From: Adineta steineri | Lineage: Eukaryota; Rotifera; Eurotatoria; Adinetida; Adinetidae | Reading direction: 5' to 3' | NCBI GenBank assembly: GCA_905250115.1 | Contig: CAJNOI010000066.1 | Location: 390,850 to 454,849 of the forward strand | Length of the DNA stretch: 64,000 nucleotides | Translations under genes and position numbers: made by a program | In this document: positions 48,101-61,499 of the stretch, piece after piece | Layout of the letters: each line of letters starts with the position of its first letter | Position numbering within the stretch: the first letter of the stretch is position 1 | Notes under the pieces: generated by a model | What the model was told of the DNA's origin: nothing | The model's database searches: none | What the model saw: the letters and a program-made list of their open reading frames with translations, nothing else

Positions 48101-51100
48101 GATCGAAACTAAAACTAAATGGATGATCCAATTGAGTGGATTGTGATCCCTCTCCATAACATCCAACTAAACATCGAAAACCATTCACGCCTGAACCTAC
48201 AATGCGATGATTGCCAGTATCCACAATGAACAAATATTTCTTAACATCTAAGACAATTCCATTTGGACAATCAAGTGGTGGATTTAGTGATTTTCTTCCA
48301 GCCACTGTGATGCCATTGGATTCTCCTAACTGAAACAACTGAACCCGATCATTGTAACAATCTGCTACATATAAATCTAAGTTTACATCGACAAAGATTC
48401 CACCAGGACCATCAAGTTCATCTGAGTCTGATCCTTCAAAACCTGTACCAGCAGCAACACGATTTGAAAGCATCATAGGATCATTCAATGATCTTTTCAC
48501 TACTTGATCTTCCAAATACATTGAACAGTAAAGAGTATCATAGATATCGACAAACAAACCATCACATCGTGAACTGACATTCATCACCATGGCAAAGGCA
48601 TCTGTTTCTGCACGCCATCTCTGTACTCGACCATTCTGATCACCATCATCAATATAAATATCACCATTCGGTGTCACGAAGAGTGAAGAAGGATTTGTAA
48701 AATTACCATGAATGATCTTTGTTGGATTGACACTCTCTTCATGCCATATTACAATTGTGTTGTCTTCTCCATTAGCGACATAGATTGTGTTGTTTGTATT
48801 CACAAAAATAGCGTAAGGATCCGAGCCAACTATCGATTGATCAGCGAAAGTGATTCCGTTGGAATTCCAAATGGCTGTGGGACAAAACCTTGGTTGATTG
48901 AATGATAGAGCTAAAAAACAAGAAAAATAAAACTTTTCCAAAGAACTTTGTACAAATGAAAGTTCTTTCTTCCAATGTTGAACATGTTCTTTGTCTTAAT
49001 AAACTGAATTTTTCAAAAACAACTTTGAAGATGTATAGTTACAGATCTTTCTTTAAAATGTTTATTCAAAATTTCTGAAGTTTTTTCTGATAGAAATTTA
49101 AAGTCATTTTAGAGAACAAATCAGAGAAAAATGACAAATGTCTCTGTTTTCTCAGTTATTTCTGTTATTAAGAAAATGACTCGATCTGTCTTAAAAAAAA
49201 TTCATTACGATATTAAAAAGATAGTGCCATCATACGTCATGTTGATACTGAATGAAAAATGAGACAGAAAATTAGATTTTTTATGATCCTTAATAATTCT
49301 TCTTTTCTCTCTACAGATATTCCTCCTATAAATTCTCACTCAAATATGTTCTATCTTAAGCAACTGCACAGGTTCATCATAGATCTCAATATTTCGTCTT
49401 TGTTCACTCTAAATGAAACAATTTTTTTTGTATTTTCAATATCATTTTGGGAAATTATAAAAATATTAACATATATCTCTATCATTGACAATTACATATA
49501 TAAGACTTACAGACTGCCTTCGACTATCCAATACTTCTCACACCAATTAAATATTATGCTCATTGTCGAAAGAACAACTCATCAATCAATCATTTTTATG
49601 TGAGAAGATTCATTTTATAATATCTGATATTGAAATTTATCTTTCTCAAAGAAGAATCATAAGTAAGTTCATCCTGCAAAAAGAAAATCTAGTCGTTAGA
49701 GTTGCAACATTTCATCTGTTTTATGACTCCTTGAATCAAACATACTGATTAAAATATAAAGTCAAATCATAGAATATTTTATATTAGAAGTATATCGAGC
49801 AATATTGTTTTATTAATGAAATGTTCTTTGATATAAATGAAATGAAGCATCAAAGGTTTTTATAACATTTCATCGGGGACAGAACTTTTTCTTTCTCCTT
49901 TCTATAATCATAACAAAAAGATGAAGATTGCTTATCTTATAGAACTGAGACATAGCTCTGTCTGATCTGAACATTTTATTTCCTTATACTCGTTCTTTTA
50001 CACATTAGTCTAATTAGTCTTTCATTCTCAAACAAAATCTTTTTCAACCAAAATCTTTCTCAACCATTTTTCTTTTCTTTCATTTTTCCTGTTGAAATGT
50101 ATTCATTTACTCCTATTGTTTATCTATTCACATCTCATCTCACTCTTCTTTTCTTCAACTTACCAAAAGAATCATTCATCAATAAAAACTTTTGAATTCG
50201 ATGATTTAATTGATCAGTAACAAACATGTTCCCAGAATGATCAAAACTGAAACTAAATGGGTTATATAACTGATTGGATTGAGATCCCAGTCTGTAACAT
50301 CCAGCTAAACATCGAAAACCATTCAAGTCTGATCCAACAATGCGATGATTTTTCAGATCCACAATGAATAAATATTTTTCAGCATCTAATATAATTCCGT
50401 TTGGACAGTCAAGTGTAATTGTTGGATTTAGTGATTCACTTCCAGCCACGGTGATACCATTGGATTCTCCTAACTGAAACAATTGCACCCGATTATTTTC
50501 ACAATCTGTTACATATAAATCTAAGTTTACATCGACAAAGATTCCACCAGGACCATCAAGTTCATCTGAGTCTGATCCTTCAAAACCTGTACCAGCAGCA
50601 ACACGATTTGAAAGCATCATAGGATCACTTAATGATCTTTTCACCACTTGATCATCATGAAATATTGAACAGTAGAGAGTATCATAGATATCGACAAACA
50701 AACCATCACATCGTGAACTGACATTCATCACCATGGCAAAGGCATCTGTTTCTGCACGCCATCTCTGTACTCGACCATTCTGATCACCATCATCAATATA
50801 AATATCACCATTCGGTGTCACGAAGAGAGAAAAAGGATCTGTAAAATTACCGTGAATGATCTTTGTTGGATTGACACTTTGTTTATGCCATATTATAATT
50901 GTGCTATTTTCTCGATTAGCAACATAGATTGTGTTGTTTGTGTTTACAAAAATGGCGTAAGGATTCGAACCAACAATCGATCGATTAGCAAAAGTAATTC
51001 CATTGGAATTCCAAATGGGTGTTGGAGAAAACCTTGGTTGATTGAATGATAGAGCTAAAAAAACGAGACGAATAAAGGTTTTTCAAAAATACTCACAACA

Positions 51101-53366
51101 AAAAGATGAACATTGTTTATCTTATAGGATCGACACATGGCTCTGTCTGATCTAAACATATAATTTCCATATACTCATTCTTTTAAATGTTAATCTAATT
51201 AGTCTTTCATTTTCGAACAAAACTTCTCGCAACCATTTTTCTTTTCTTTCGTTTTCCCTATTAAAATGTATTCATTTATTCCTATTGTTTATCCATTCAC
51301 ATCTCATCTCACTCTTCTTTTCTTCAACTTACCAAAAGAATCATTCATCAATAAAAACTTTTGAATTCGATCATTCCATCGATCAGTAACAAACATGTTT
51401 CCAGAATGATCGAAACTAAAACTAAATGGATAATCCAATTGATTGGATTGTGATCCCTCTCCATAACATCCAACTAAACATCGAAAACCATGCATGCTTG
51501 ATCCAACAATGCGACTATTGCCTAGATCCACAATGAATAAATATTTCTCAGAATCTAATATGATTCCCTTCGGACAGTTAAGTGTAATTGTTGGATTTAG
51601 TGATTCACTTCCAGCCACTGTGATGCCATTGGATTCTCCTAACTGAAACAATTGCACCCGATTATTTTCACAATCTGTTACATATAAATCTAAGTTTACA
51701 TCGACAAAAATTCCACCAGGACTATCGAGTTCATTTGAGGCTGATCCTTTAATACCTGTACCAGCAGCAATACTATTTGAAGTCATTAGGGGATCATTCA
51801 ATGATATTTTCACTACTTGATCTTCCAAATACATCGAACAGTAAAGAGTATTATTGATATCGACAAACAAACCATCACATCGTGAACTGACATTCATCAC
51901 TGTGACAAAGGTATTTGTTTCTATGATCCATCTCTGTATTCGACCATTTTTAAAACTATCACCAATATAAATATCACCATTTGATGCCACGAAGAGAGAC
52001 CTGGGTTCTATAAAATTACCGGTAATGATCTTTGTTGGATTGACACTTTCTTTATGCCATATTACAATTGTGCTATTTTCTCGATTAGCAACATAGATTG
52101 TGTTGTTTGTGTTTACAAAAATGGCGTAAGGATTCGAACCAACTATCGATTGATCAGCGAAAGTGATTCCATTAGAATCCCAAATAGGTGATGGAGGAAA
52201 CTTTGGCTGATTTAATGAAAGGGCTAAAACGAGAGAAATAGAAAGAATATTAGAGAAGAACTGTAAACGAGATGAAATTATTAATTATGTTTTTTCTTGC
52301 CAAAATTCTTTGAGATTAATTTTCAAATAATTTGTAAATATGAACTAAGAGAGGGCTGACTTCATCGAAGAAGATCAATTTTATTTATTGAATTTTTTGT
52401 TGTAAAAGAAAAATAATTATGTTTGATCTTTGAAAAGATATGATTATCATTGAAGACAAAAAAATAATCGAACAATTTTTTTATTTGTCAGACGAAAATA
52501 AATTTGAAGGAAGAAAAAAGAATTGTTTGAAATGAAAATAACTCAATTGAAATTGATTGAGATCTAAACAAAATGCCTTTGAAATTCAAAATCAGTTTTC
52601 TGTTTTGTATGAAAAACATTGTGAATATATTGATGTTAAATCATTTCAATTAAATATCATCATCTTTGTCAACGATCTGCATTCACTCAATACCGCCATT
52701 GTCATCGGTCATAACAGCCTACTAAATTTCATCACCATTTATATTCTCACTCAACTTTTGTGCTCTCTAAATCTTACATTCACCCCTCCACGTTCGAAAA
52801 ACACCCATAACACTATCCAATACTCGTGGAAATGGTAAATTTATGAGCGTCGTCGAGACTGATGATTTTATATTTTGTTCGATAATATACTTTGAAAATA
52901 ATTTTAGATAGAAACTTAAAAGCTTCACCATGGCTTTTACGATGAAATAATAAACAATGTATAGAAACAGTCGCTTTACCTATTTGTGTTTTTACATGAA
53001 CGATTCAAAAATTTTACCGATATGACACACACATAACTTATATTTTATCAATAGTAGTTATAGCAATATTTTATAATTTCAACGCAGTTTAACAATAAAA
53101 TGAATTGCTGTAGAGAGACGCATTCTTTAAATGAGCTAGATTAGAGTCTAGAAGAGATGAGAACCATCACTTTTGAATATATGACAGAAATTTGTTGTCT
53201 AATTCTATAATCTTAATTTCCCTTTGTTCAACTAAAACTCTAGCGAATAATGTCATTTGTGCAATATCTGATCTTGAGTATGTGATAAATAAAAGTATTT
53301 ACCTGATGTTTTATTGTTGAGAATGAACACCAGAATAATGATAAATACGTACATATTCCACATCAT
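42105..53366 (-). CDS. Mosaic receptor A: signal peptide, 3 NHL propellers, 4 PPC-like domains, 7TM
   Basis: Nine exons joined by phase-1 introns: 53366-53303 (signal peptide MMWNMYVFIIILVFILNN), NHL exons 52223-51333, 51054-50164 and 48910-48026 (297, 297, 295 codons), beta-sandwich exons 46607-46221, 45817-45431, 44923-44537 and 44116-43709 (129, 129, 129, 136 codons), and 7TM exon 43195-42105. Predicted length 1796 aa. NHL blades show GPGGIFVDVNLDLYVADC and NDRVQLFQL motifs. The sandwich exons read like pre-peptidase C-terminal domains (YYEAIQVNV, TYILVVTT, FSIFVSGP). The 7TM exon has VAIERAILVF at the TM3 end (ERA for DRY), paired Cys, and a basic tail PSKLYRKTFQESLKRW. Every exon boundary is GT-AG and in phase. 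The long N-terminal ectodomain suggests adhesion or large-ligand sensing at the cell surface. Whether all exons form one transcript is inference from phase and from the paralogue. Confidence 0.82.
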
Positions 53367-54706
53367 TCAACAAGATTTTTTTGATAAATTAGTTAAGTAA
53401 TAAAATAATCTTTTTCTTCTTCTTTGTCTTCGATGAAAACAAAATGACACTCGTTGTAGCTTTTCTCTCTAGTTATATCTCTCTCTCTTTTTCTCTCATT
53501 TATTTCTTCCAACATAACAAAGAGAAAAAATAATGTTCTAGAGAAGGTTTCGTCGTACACAAGATAAAAAAATCGATTTCAGATTTGATTTATGAATCAA
53601 ATTCATCATTTTATTTGACATTTTCCGATGAGTTTTATTCTCTTCAAAAGCGCAAAATGAAATTTAAATTTGAAATAATCATTTTCTTTTTTGATTGTAT
53701 AGAAAAAAACTTTGATTTAAATAAAGAAGAACGTGATAAAGAGAAAGAAGAATTGATAAAAATCTGCATTAATCATCGGACGTGTTTTCAGTGAAAACAA
53801 GATATCAACTATCATCGTCAATAAATGATAGACGTTAATGAATAAGTCATGATTAGTCTGATGTCTTTTTCTGTTTGACTCTGTTAAATAATCTGCTTTG
53901 TCAGGATCCATTTTTAATCACGTTCTTTATTTCTCTATGCGCAATAAGTATTTTAGAAAAAAAGTACTTTTTTTTGAGTATTTTGATCTGTTTTAGAATG
54001 AAAACTTATCAGACATATAAAATGCAGAATTGTTCAGCGCGATACGATATATTTTTCTAAGAGACCTCAGAAAAAAATGTATGAATTAACTCTAATGTCA
54101 ATATTCGTAATGATAACACTCTGAAAATGGGCAGATCTTATCAATTAGTAGCAATAATTGTATTCAAACATAATCACAGTTGTGATATTCAAATCAATTA
54201 TAATATCATGTCAACCTTAAAATAATTTCAATAATATTTCAAATAAACAAATATTAGACAATGAAGGTATTGGTAAATAAGTGAACTGATCTTATGATGG
54301 GTGTGGGTATTATCTTACATTCATATCCACACCCACACCCTGAAAACTATCTCATACAGTAATTCTGAAATATTAAGCAGGTTTGCATTCTATTTTGTCG
54401 TTAGTTCGACATATTTTCTGATCACTTTCGATTTAGAAATGATATTTTTAGAAATGAAAACTACATTGACATAAAATTTTATTAAACAAGAAGCTGAAAC
54501 TTGATACAAGAACTTTTTTCAAAAACAACACTTTCGAAATTTATGAAATTTCGTCTTAATACTTCCATCTATAGTTCAAAATCAAGGCTGATAAACGAAG
54601 ATATGTGCATGCGAAGGTGGATGGACATAAAGAATAAATTTTCATCTTCACTCCAAGTATTCTTCATTTGTCAACATATCAGAAATAGTTTTGTCTTTTG
54701 CCAATA
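53367..54706. other. Upstream region of receptor A and 3' flank of receptor B
   Basis: Positions about 53400-53940 match 59800-60290 upstream of receptor B (e.g. GAAAATCTGCATTAATCATC in the copy), so the promoter region was duplicated too. The plus frame at 53585-53794 is open in this copy only and is not considered coding. Hairpin at 54298-54341. Confidence 0.55.
54298..54341. repeat. Telomere-like hairpin, ATTATCTTACATTCATAT-core type
   Basis: ATGGGTGTGGGTATTATC on the left and ATATCCACACCCACACCC on the right. Confidence 0.65.
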
Positions 54707-57700
54707 CTATTCCAACAAATTAGAGAAATTCGAGAATAATGAAGAAATATTGATTATGGATGGCGTTTGTCGTTGCCATCGTTTGAGTGATTCTTGAAAT
54801 GTTTTTCTGTACAATTTCGAAGGAAGAACAAAAACAATAAAGATAAGCATTGATGGAGTAAATGAAATGAAATAACCAAAAATGAATAGTAATCGATGAT
54901 TAGATGGATTAACACATTCAGATAACATTGACATTATCAGACGGGGTAAGGACAGAATCAGAAGGATGATCGGACTAATCAATAATTGTTTGTGTTCATT
55001 AAATTGATTGTAAACATGTTCCCTTAGAGTTTGTCTTCTCTGAGCTGTTGATCGTTGTCGGGCTGATCCAAATATGATGAATAAAGCAGAACAAAGATTG
55101 ATAATACATGGGGCAACAAGATGAAAGAACAGAATGATTGTATTGTATTGTTGAACAGAAGGAGAATAACGAGTTACACACCATCTACCGATCTCCGCTG
55201 TGTTCGTTTCTGCCTTTACCTCATGCAATTCACGATATATAGGTTCGTGAATGATTGAACCCATGATACAGAATGGTAAAATAAGAACTGTCCATCGAGC
55301 AATGCATTGACTTTTCTGTTTATTGAAGTTAACTCCTCTGAAAACGAGAACCGCTCTTTCAATGGCTACACAAGCATTGAGCCATGCATCTGCATATAGA
55401 CAGAGCTTAAGAAGAGGTTCGATCAACACACAACCTCCTCGCACAACAGAAACATGAATCGATAGATTCATTTGAGTGAGAACAACAAACCAAAACTTTA
55501 CTGTAAACATGCTGATCGTTAGAAAAGAAGTAATTGATGATGCCAAGAGATAGATGCCACACCCAACCTGTCGTAACTCTTTACTTTGAAATGTTAGTAG
55601 AGACAACATACTACTGATCAAACCTCCAATAAACATAATCATCGTTAAAGCGGCGTTGATTTTCACTAATATTGTTTGATCAGTCATTGTTATATTCGGT
55701 CGAGTCTGGTCACGTAAAATATCATCGAGAGTAACACCAATACTTTTTTTGTAGAACTGACATTTTTGACCAATGAAACAATTGGTCAGACTTTGAGCTA
55801 AAGAGAGAAAGGGATGAGATTAATCTTTCTTTACTTAACAAAGCCACGTCGGCGTAAATTTGTAAGGAATAATAGTCTATTAAAGTTATTTGTCTATACA
55901 TGGTATGTCGTGTTGAGATTAGATTTCTACATTCTTATTTTTATCTGATTGTAAGAAAGCTATTCGATTTCAAAAGGAGGAATTCCGATGTAATACTATT
56001 TTTGGACAATTCTCTGTTAATGATTTACAAATAATACAAAATACTTACTGTAAGGATCAAGAGTGATATTATTTGGGCCAGATGTTAAAATGGAAAATTT
56101 TCCTGTCTTATTGGGAGACGATGTTGTCACCACTAATATGTACTTAGTGTCACTGTGAAGATAAACGATAAAATTGAAATCTTCATAACTACAACTTCGA
56201 TAATTTTGTGAGAGTAAATTCTCGAAAGGATTCAATGGATTAAAATCATCTTTGTAAATATAACCATATGTATCCATAGTGCTATCACTACTCAGAGCAT
56301 AGTATGCATTTTCCACTATATTCACTCGTATAGTTTGATAGTAATAATTTGATTCTCGACAATCTCGAGAATATGTTTGACTATTCATAGTCAACTCTGA
56401 TGAATAATTCGATTGTACAGTTGACAGATATGGTTTTCGCATGGCTGATGGCGAACCTACATGATGAAAACAAATATAACAATCGAGATTCGTGACAGAT
56501 CTTGGTTGACTGAAAGAAAGAGGAATCGTCTGGATGTAAGAAAGAAAATTGAGCATCATAAGTCGTCTCTTATACATCGTGAGTATCGAAAGGCATGTCG
56601 AAGCTGGGCCTAGTTTTCTGAAGAGATAACTTTGCATAATATTACTCTCAATGAAATAATTAAGTCGTAAATAGAGAGTGAGAATAGAATCTATAAACAT
56701 TTTTCTGTACTCGAAATCTCGATAATGTATGTTAAGAATGAGTTTGGAATAAGTTCTTTATTGTCCCAACGTTTTAGACAAGAAAAATTGTGTATTTACA
56801 GGCTAATTCTGCTACTCTTTAATTTATTCAAAAATTTAAGTATGTAAAGATATTTTTAGATCTACACAAAGTAAATTTAACAAAAAGCAAAGTTTTTTTC
56901 CATTTCATGAGCACCTGTAGGGATTCATACCGATTTGTGTACTATTCACATCATAATAGCGATCGATTAATCTGATCCTATTTACAATATTCTGTTATTT
57001 AATGGATATGATGTAGCTGTTTGTGTGAAGCTTTCTCTTTATAACACAAATGTTATCTTACAAAACGATTTACTCATGTTATCGTTGGCATATATTCACT
57101 TAACAGTTGTAATGCAAACACTTACTAATATTCTTGAGATCAACATTCCCTGGGCCAGATACAAAGATTGAGAATTCACCTGTCACCTTGGAGAAAAATG
57201 CGGACACAACCAATATATATGTAATACTACTCTCAAGAGCAATTGTGAATCTAAACTGATCTTGATCGCAGCTATCATCATTGTCTAAGAGTCGATTTTC
57301 AAATGGATTGGATGGATTGAAATATTCATTGTAAATCGAACCGTATGTGTCCATATCGCTTTTGCTGAAGAAAGTGTAAAGACCACTTCTACGAACATTC
57401 ACTTGTATCGCTTCATAGTAAGAACTTAACCCTGAACAGTGAGGGAAATACGTTGAACTGTTCGTTGTCAATTTTGATATATAAATTGTTTGAACAACTG
57501 ATGAAGTATTCACTAATGAAAAAGAAGATCGATTCAATTTTGTATAATAAGGAAACAAGTGTAAACAATTTGAAATATTATTTTCTCTCTCTCGGATACA
57601 TTTACCAAAAGCGACTGGAAGTTATATGAACCTTAGTCTCTATTGAACAGAACTAATTATGTATCATTTTATAGATTGAGTTTATCTTTATTTTCTACCG

Positions 57701-59773
57701 ATGATGAATATGTGCACTTGATTATCCATTAAAATACTATATAGATACTCACAAATACGATTGAAATCGATACAATTTGGGCCAGATACTTGAATCGAAA
57801 CATTTTCTGTTAAATTCCGAGAAGATGTTGTTATAACGACAACATATATCATGTTGGCTTGAAGAGCAGCTGTGATTTTAAATTGACCTTGATTATCAGA
57901 GTCTCCACTATGGCTCAGCACATTTTTGGATACATCGAATGGATTGAAGTTATTCGTGTAGATATAAGCGCCCATGGTCTTCATCTCGCTGTTGATTAAA
58001 AAAGCATAATATCCAGTGATAGTGACATTCATTTGTATCGCTTCATAATAGGAACCTAATTCTGAACATTCTTGAAAATAAATTGAACTATTTGGTGTCA
58101 ATGATGATGAATACATTGATTTTATTAGTAATGAGTTATCCACTGAATGAAAAAAATCAATGAAATTTAATTGATGGTTATTAACATTCAGCCTTAACAG
58201 ATTAAAATATTCTAGCAGACAATTAATTCTTTAGTTATATGTTTTTCGATAAAGTGTGTCTTGAGCATATAGGTAAAGACGGAACCTTTTCTACCTCACT
58301 GACTTCGATTCAAATCTCACTCCTTTGCACGAATAGTTTTTGTAAATTTCAAAGCTATTTGTGAAACTTTTATTGTATTCTGCAGTATTGAATTGAATGC
58401 AAGAAATTTTTTCTTCTCATGAGTATTAAAAGTCAACGTATGAAGAGAGTTATGAATACACAAGCGTTTAGTTTTATAACAACAGTACAGTAATTTTCTC
58501 TGAATAAGTATTGATTAAAACGATGTAAGAGACTGTATTCAATCATTCTAAACTTACCACATGATTCTTCCAAATATTCAAATTTTTGAATTCGAGAATT
58601 TGATGTATCAGTAATAAACATGTTCCCAGAACGATCAAAACTAAAACTAAGTGGACTATTCAATTGATTGGATTGTGAACCCATTCCATAACATCCAACT
58701 AAACATTGAAATCCATTCAAGCTTGAACCGACAATGCGATGATTGTTATTATCTACAATGAATAAATATTTCTCAGCATCTAATGTAATTGCAGTGGGAT
58801 AGTAAAGTTCGGTTGTTGGTTTTAGTGATTCACTTCCAGCCACTGTGATACCATTTGATTCTCCCAGCTGAAACAACTGAATCCGATCATTTCCACAATC
58901 TGCTACATATAAATCAAAGTTTACATCAACAAAAATTCCACCAGGACCATCAAGTTCATTTGATGCTGATCCTTCAATACCTGTTCCAGCGGCAACACAA
59001 TTTGAAGTCATTAGAGGATCATTCAATGATCTTTTCATTACTTGATCTTCCAAATACATTGAGCAGTAAAGAGTATCATTGATATCGACAAACAAACCAT
59101 CACATCGTGAACTGACATTCATCACTGTGACAAAGGTATTTGTTTCTACTATCCATCTCTCTACTCGACCATTCTTAAAACCATCATCAATATAAATATC
59201 ACCGTTTGATGTCACAAAGAGAGAAGATGGATCTATAAAACTACCAGAAATGATCTTTATTGGATTGACACTCTCTTCATGCCATATCAGAATTGTGCTA
59301 TTTTCTCGATTAGCGACATAGATTGTGTTGTTTGTGTTCACAAAAATGGCGTAAGGATCCGAACCAACTATCGATTGATCAGCGAAAGTAATTCCATCAG
59401 AATTCCAAATGGCTGCTGGACAAAACCATGGTTGATTGAATGGAAGTGCTAAAAAACGAGAAAATAATAGAAAGAATATTAGAGAAGAAATGTAATAGAA
59501 ATGAAATTATTAAGCCATGTCCTTTTGAAAATTCATTGAAATGAATCTCACTCACCCACAGCCTCTAGACATCTATAACACTACTCAATACTCGTGAAAA
59601 GCGTTAACTTATAAAAGTCATTGAGATTATGACAGATGCTGTCAGTCTAACGAATAAGACCGTTTGTGCACTGATTGATCTTTGATATGTGATAAATAAA
59701 AGTATTTACCATATATTTCATTGCTGAGAATAAATAGTAGGATGTTAATGAATACGTGAATATTCCACATCAT
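54707..59773 (-). CDS. Mosaic receptor B: signal peptide, 1 NHL propeller, 3 PPC-like domains, 7TM
   Basis: Six exons with phase-1 introns: 59773-59710 (signal peptide MMWNIHVFINILLFILSN), NHL 59448-58558 (297 codons), beta-sandwich exons 58142-57753, 57512-57126 and 56456-56049 (130, 129, 136 codons), and 7TM 55797-54707, the same length as in receptor A. Predicted 1076 aa. Relative to A it lacks two NHL exons and one of the two near-identical middle sandwich exons. The sandwich domains carry several N-glycosylation sequons (e.g. LTTNSSTYF, KVTGEF region). The 7TM part reads MTDQTILVKINAALTMIMF for TM1 and VAIERAVLVFRG at the TM3 end. This smaller copy confirms the exon order of A, because each module type appears once or more in the same sequence. 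Confidence 0.84.
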
Positions 59774-61499
59774 TTAAGTTCAAGATTTCTTTGATAAATC
59801 AGTCAACTGATAAGATAATCTTCTTTATCTTTGATGAAAACAAAATGATATTCATTATGAATTTTCTCTCTAGTTATATCTCTCTTTCTCTTTCATTCAT
59901 TTCTTCTAACATAACACAAAGAGAAAAAATAATGTTCTAGAGAAGGTTTAGTCGCAAATAAGATAAAAAATTGATTTCAGATTTGATTTATGAATCAAAT
60001 TTATCATTTTAATTGACATTTTTAGATGAACTTCATTTTCTTTGGAAACATAGAGTGAAATTTAAATTCGGAATGATCGCTTTGTTTGACTTTATAGAAA
60101 ATCTGCATTAATCATCGGACGTGTTTTCAGTGAAAACAAGATATCAACTATCATCGTCAATAAATGATAGACGTCAATGAATAAGTCATGATTAGTCTGA
60201 TATCTTTTTTCATTTGACTCTGTTAAATAATCTGCTTTGTCAGAACTCACTTTTAATCACGTTCTTTATTTTTCTATGCGCAATAAGTACTTTTGAGAGA
60301 AAATACATTTTTTTGAGTATTTCGATCTGTTCTTCAATAATATTTCAAATGAACAAACATTAGATAATGAAAGTATCGGTAAATAAATGAACTGACTTCA
60401 TGATGAAATGTAAGAAAAGAACAAACTTATGTGTTTCAATATTTTGCTATCGTAGAAAAGACTAATTTTTCTAATAATGATAGGTAGATATTATTCATAT
60501 ATAATATCGAAATAATATTTTGATAATAATTTATATAAAAAACGATAAATTGGACTTTAATCATGAAGAAGATCGATATCATCAGAATAATACAAGAGTT
60601 CGAGAAATAATTCAAATGCCTTTGGTTGATTTTTTTCTGTAAATAGAGATTATTTTGTAAGTCTTATACAGAATAACCGAAGAACAAAAAAGACCGAACT
60701 AATAGTTAATAATATTAATTTCTTCAACCGAGTAAATCAATGCATAATTCATAACTTGAAAATCTAATCAAAAATAGAAAAATATATTTAGTTTTTTTGA
60801 AAATTTAACAAATTTAAAGTTGCAATTATTTCTACCATTAGAAAAAAATGTCATCGCGTATAACGATGACGGGGAAATTTATGCATATACAATACTGATC
60901 AATGTGAAGAGGGTGTAGATCTAAATAGATGTGGTTCCTAGTTGATACTCACAACTAACATTCATAAATGATATATACTTCGGTACCTAAAAGTATTTCA
61001 GATTTCATTGTGATTTTTTGATGAATAAATAACGAATGTATGTTTCATTAATATCTGTAAAGTTCATATTTTCAACCAATAACTATATTGATTAGTTTTC
61101 TTTCTCTCAATGTAATTATAACAGTCTGGTAATGCGTTAAAAAATGACACATGTTTAAGAAACGAAAAAATAAAAAAATTATCAATACATATTTATTGCA
61201 AAAGTTTTACTACACAGGTGACAATATAATATATCATATTAATTTATTTTTTGATGTTTATCTCATATTTTTCATAGCATAGTTTGACCAATAATTACTC
61301 ATTATAAATATATGATTATAAAATACATATTTATAATAAACAGTATATTAATCTTCATTTACAGAAAATGAATCGAAACAAAGCTATCAAATATATGACT
61401 AAAAATAATATTATTTCTCGAAGAAAAGAGAGCATGCAAAAAAAAGATAAAGGAGGACAAAAATGAAGCAGTAGTACATGATAAAAAAGCTTTTAAAGA
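59774..61499. other. Upstream region of receptor B and 3' flank of transporter
   Basis: The first 500 bp are a copy of the receptor A upstream region. The rest is AT-rich with no recognisable gene. A weak hairpin-like pair (GAGGGTGTAGATC, GATACTCACAAC) lies at 60908-60950. Confidence 0.5.

Noticed and set aside
50950-50975. GGATTCGAACC, resembling a tRNA T-arm on the minus strand (also near 52130 and, altered, near 48820)
   Set aside because: It lies inside the NHL exons coding for VGSNPYAIF and no acceptor, D or anticodon arms can be built around it.
56457-56700. N-terminal extension of the receptor B sandwich exon starting at a Met at 56700
   Set aside because: It reads through the intron; a GTAG acceptor at 56457 joins in phase and matches receptor A.
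58255-58335. Possible tRNA-like stretch with GATTCAAATCTCACTCC (also near 47265)
   Set aside because: No pairing acceptor stem or D-arm upstream; it is repeated intron sequence of the two mosaic receptors.
4871-60950. CRISPR-like array from the repeated GGGTGTG motifs
   Set aside because: Elements are inverted-repeat hairpins scattered kilobases apart, without regular spacers, in a eukaryotic genome.
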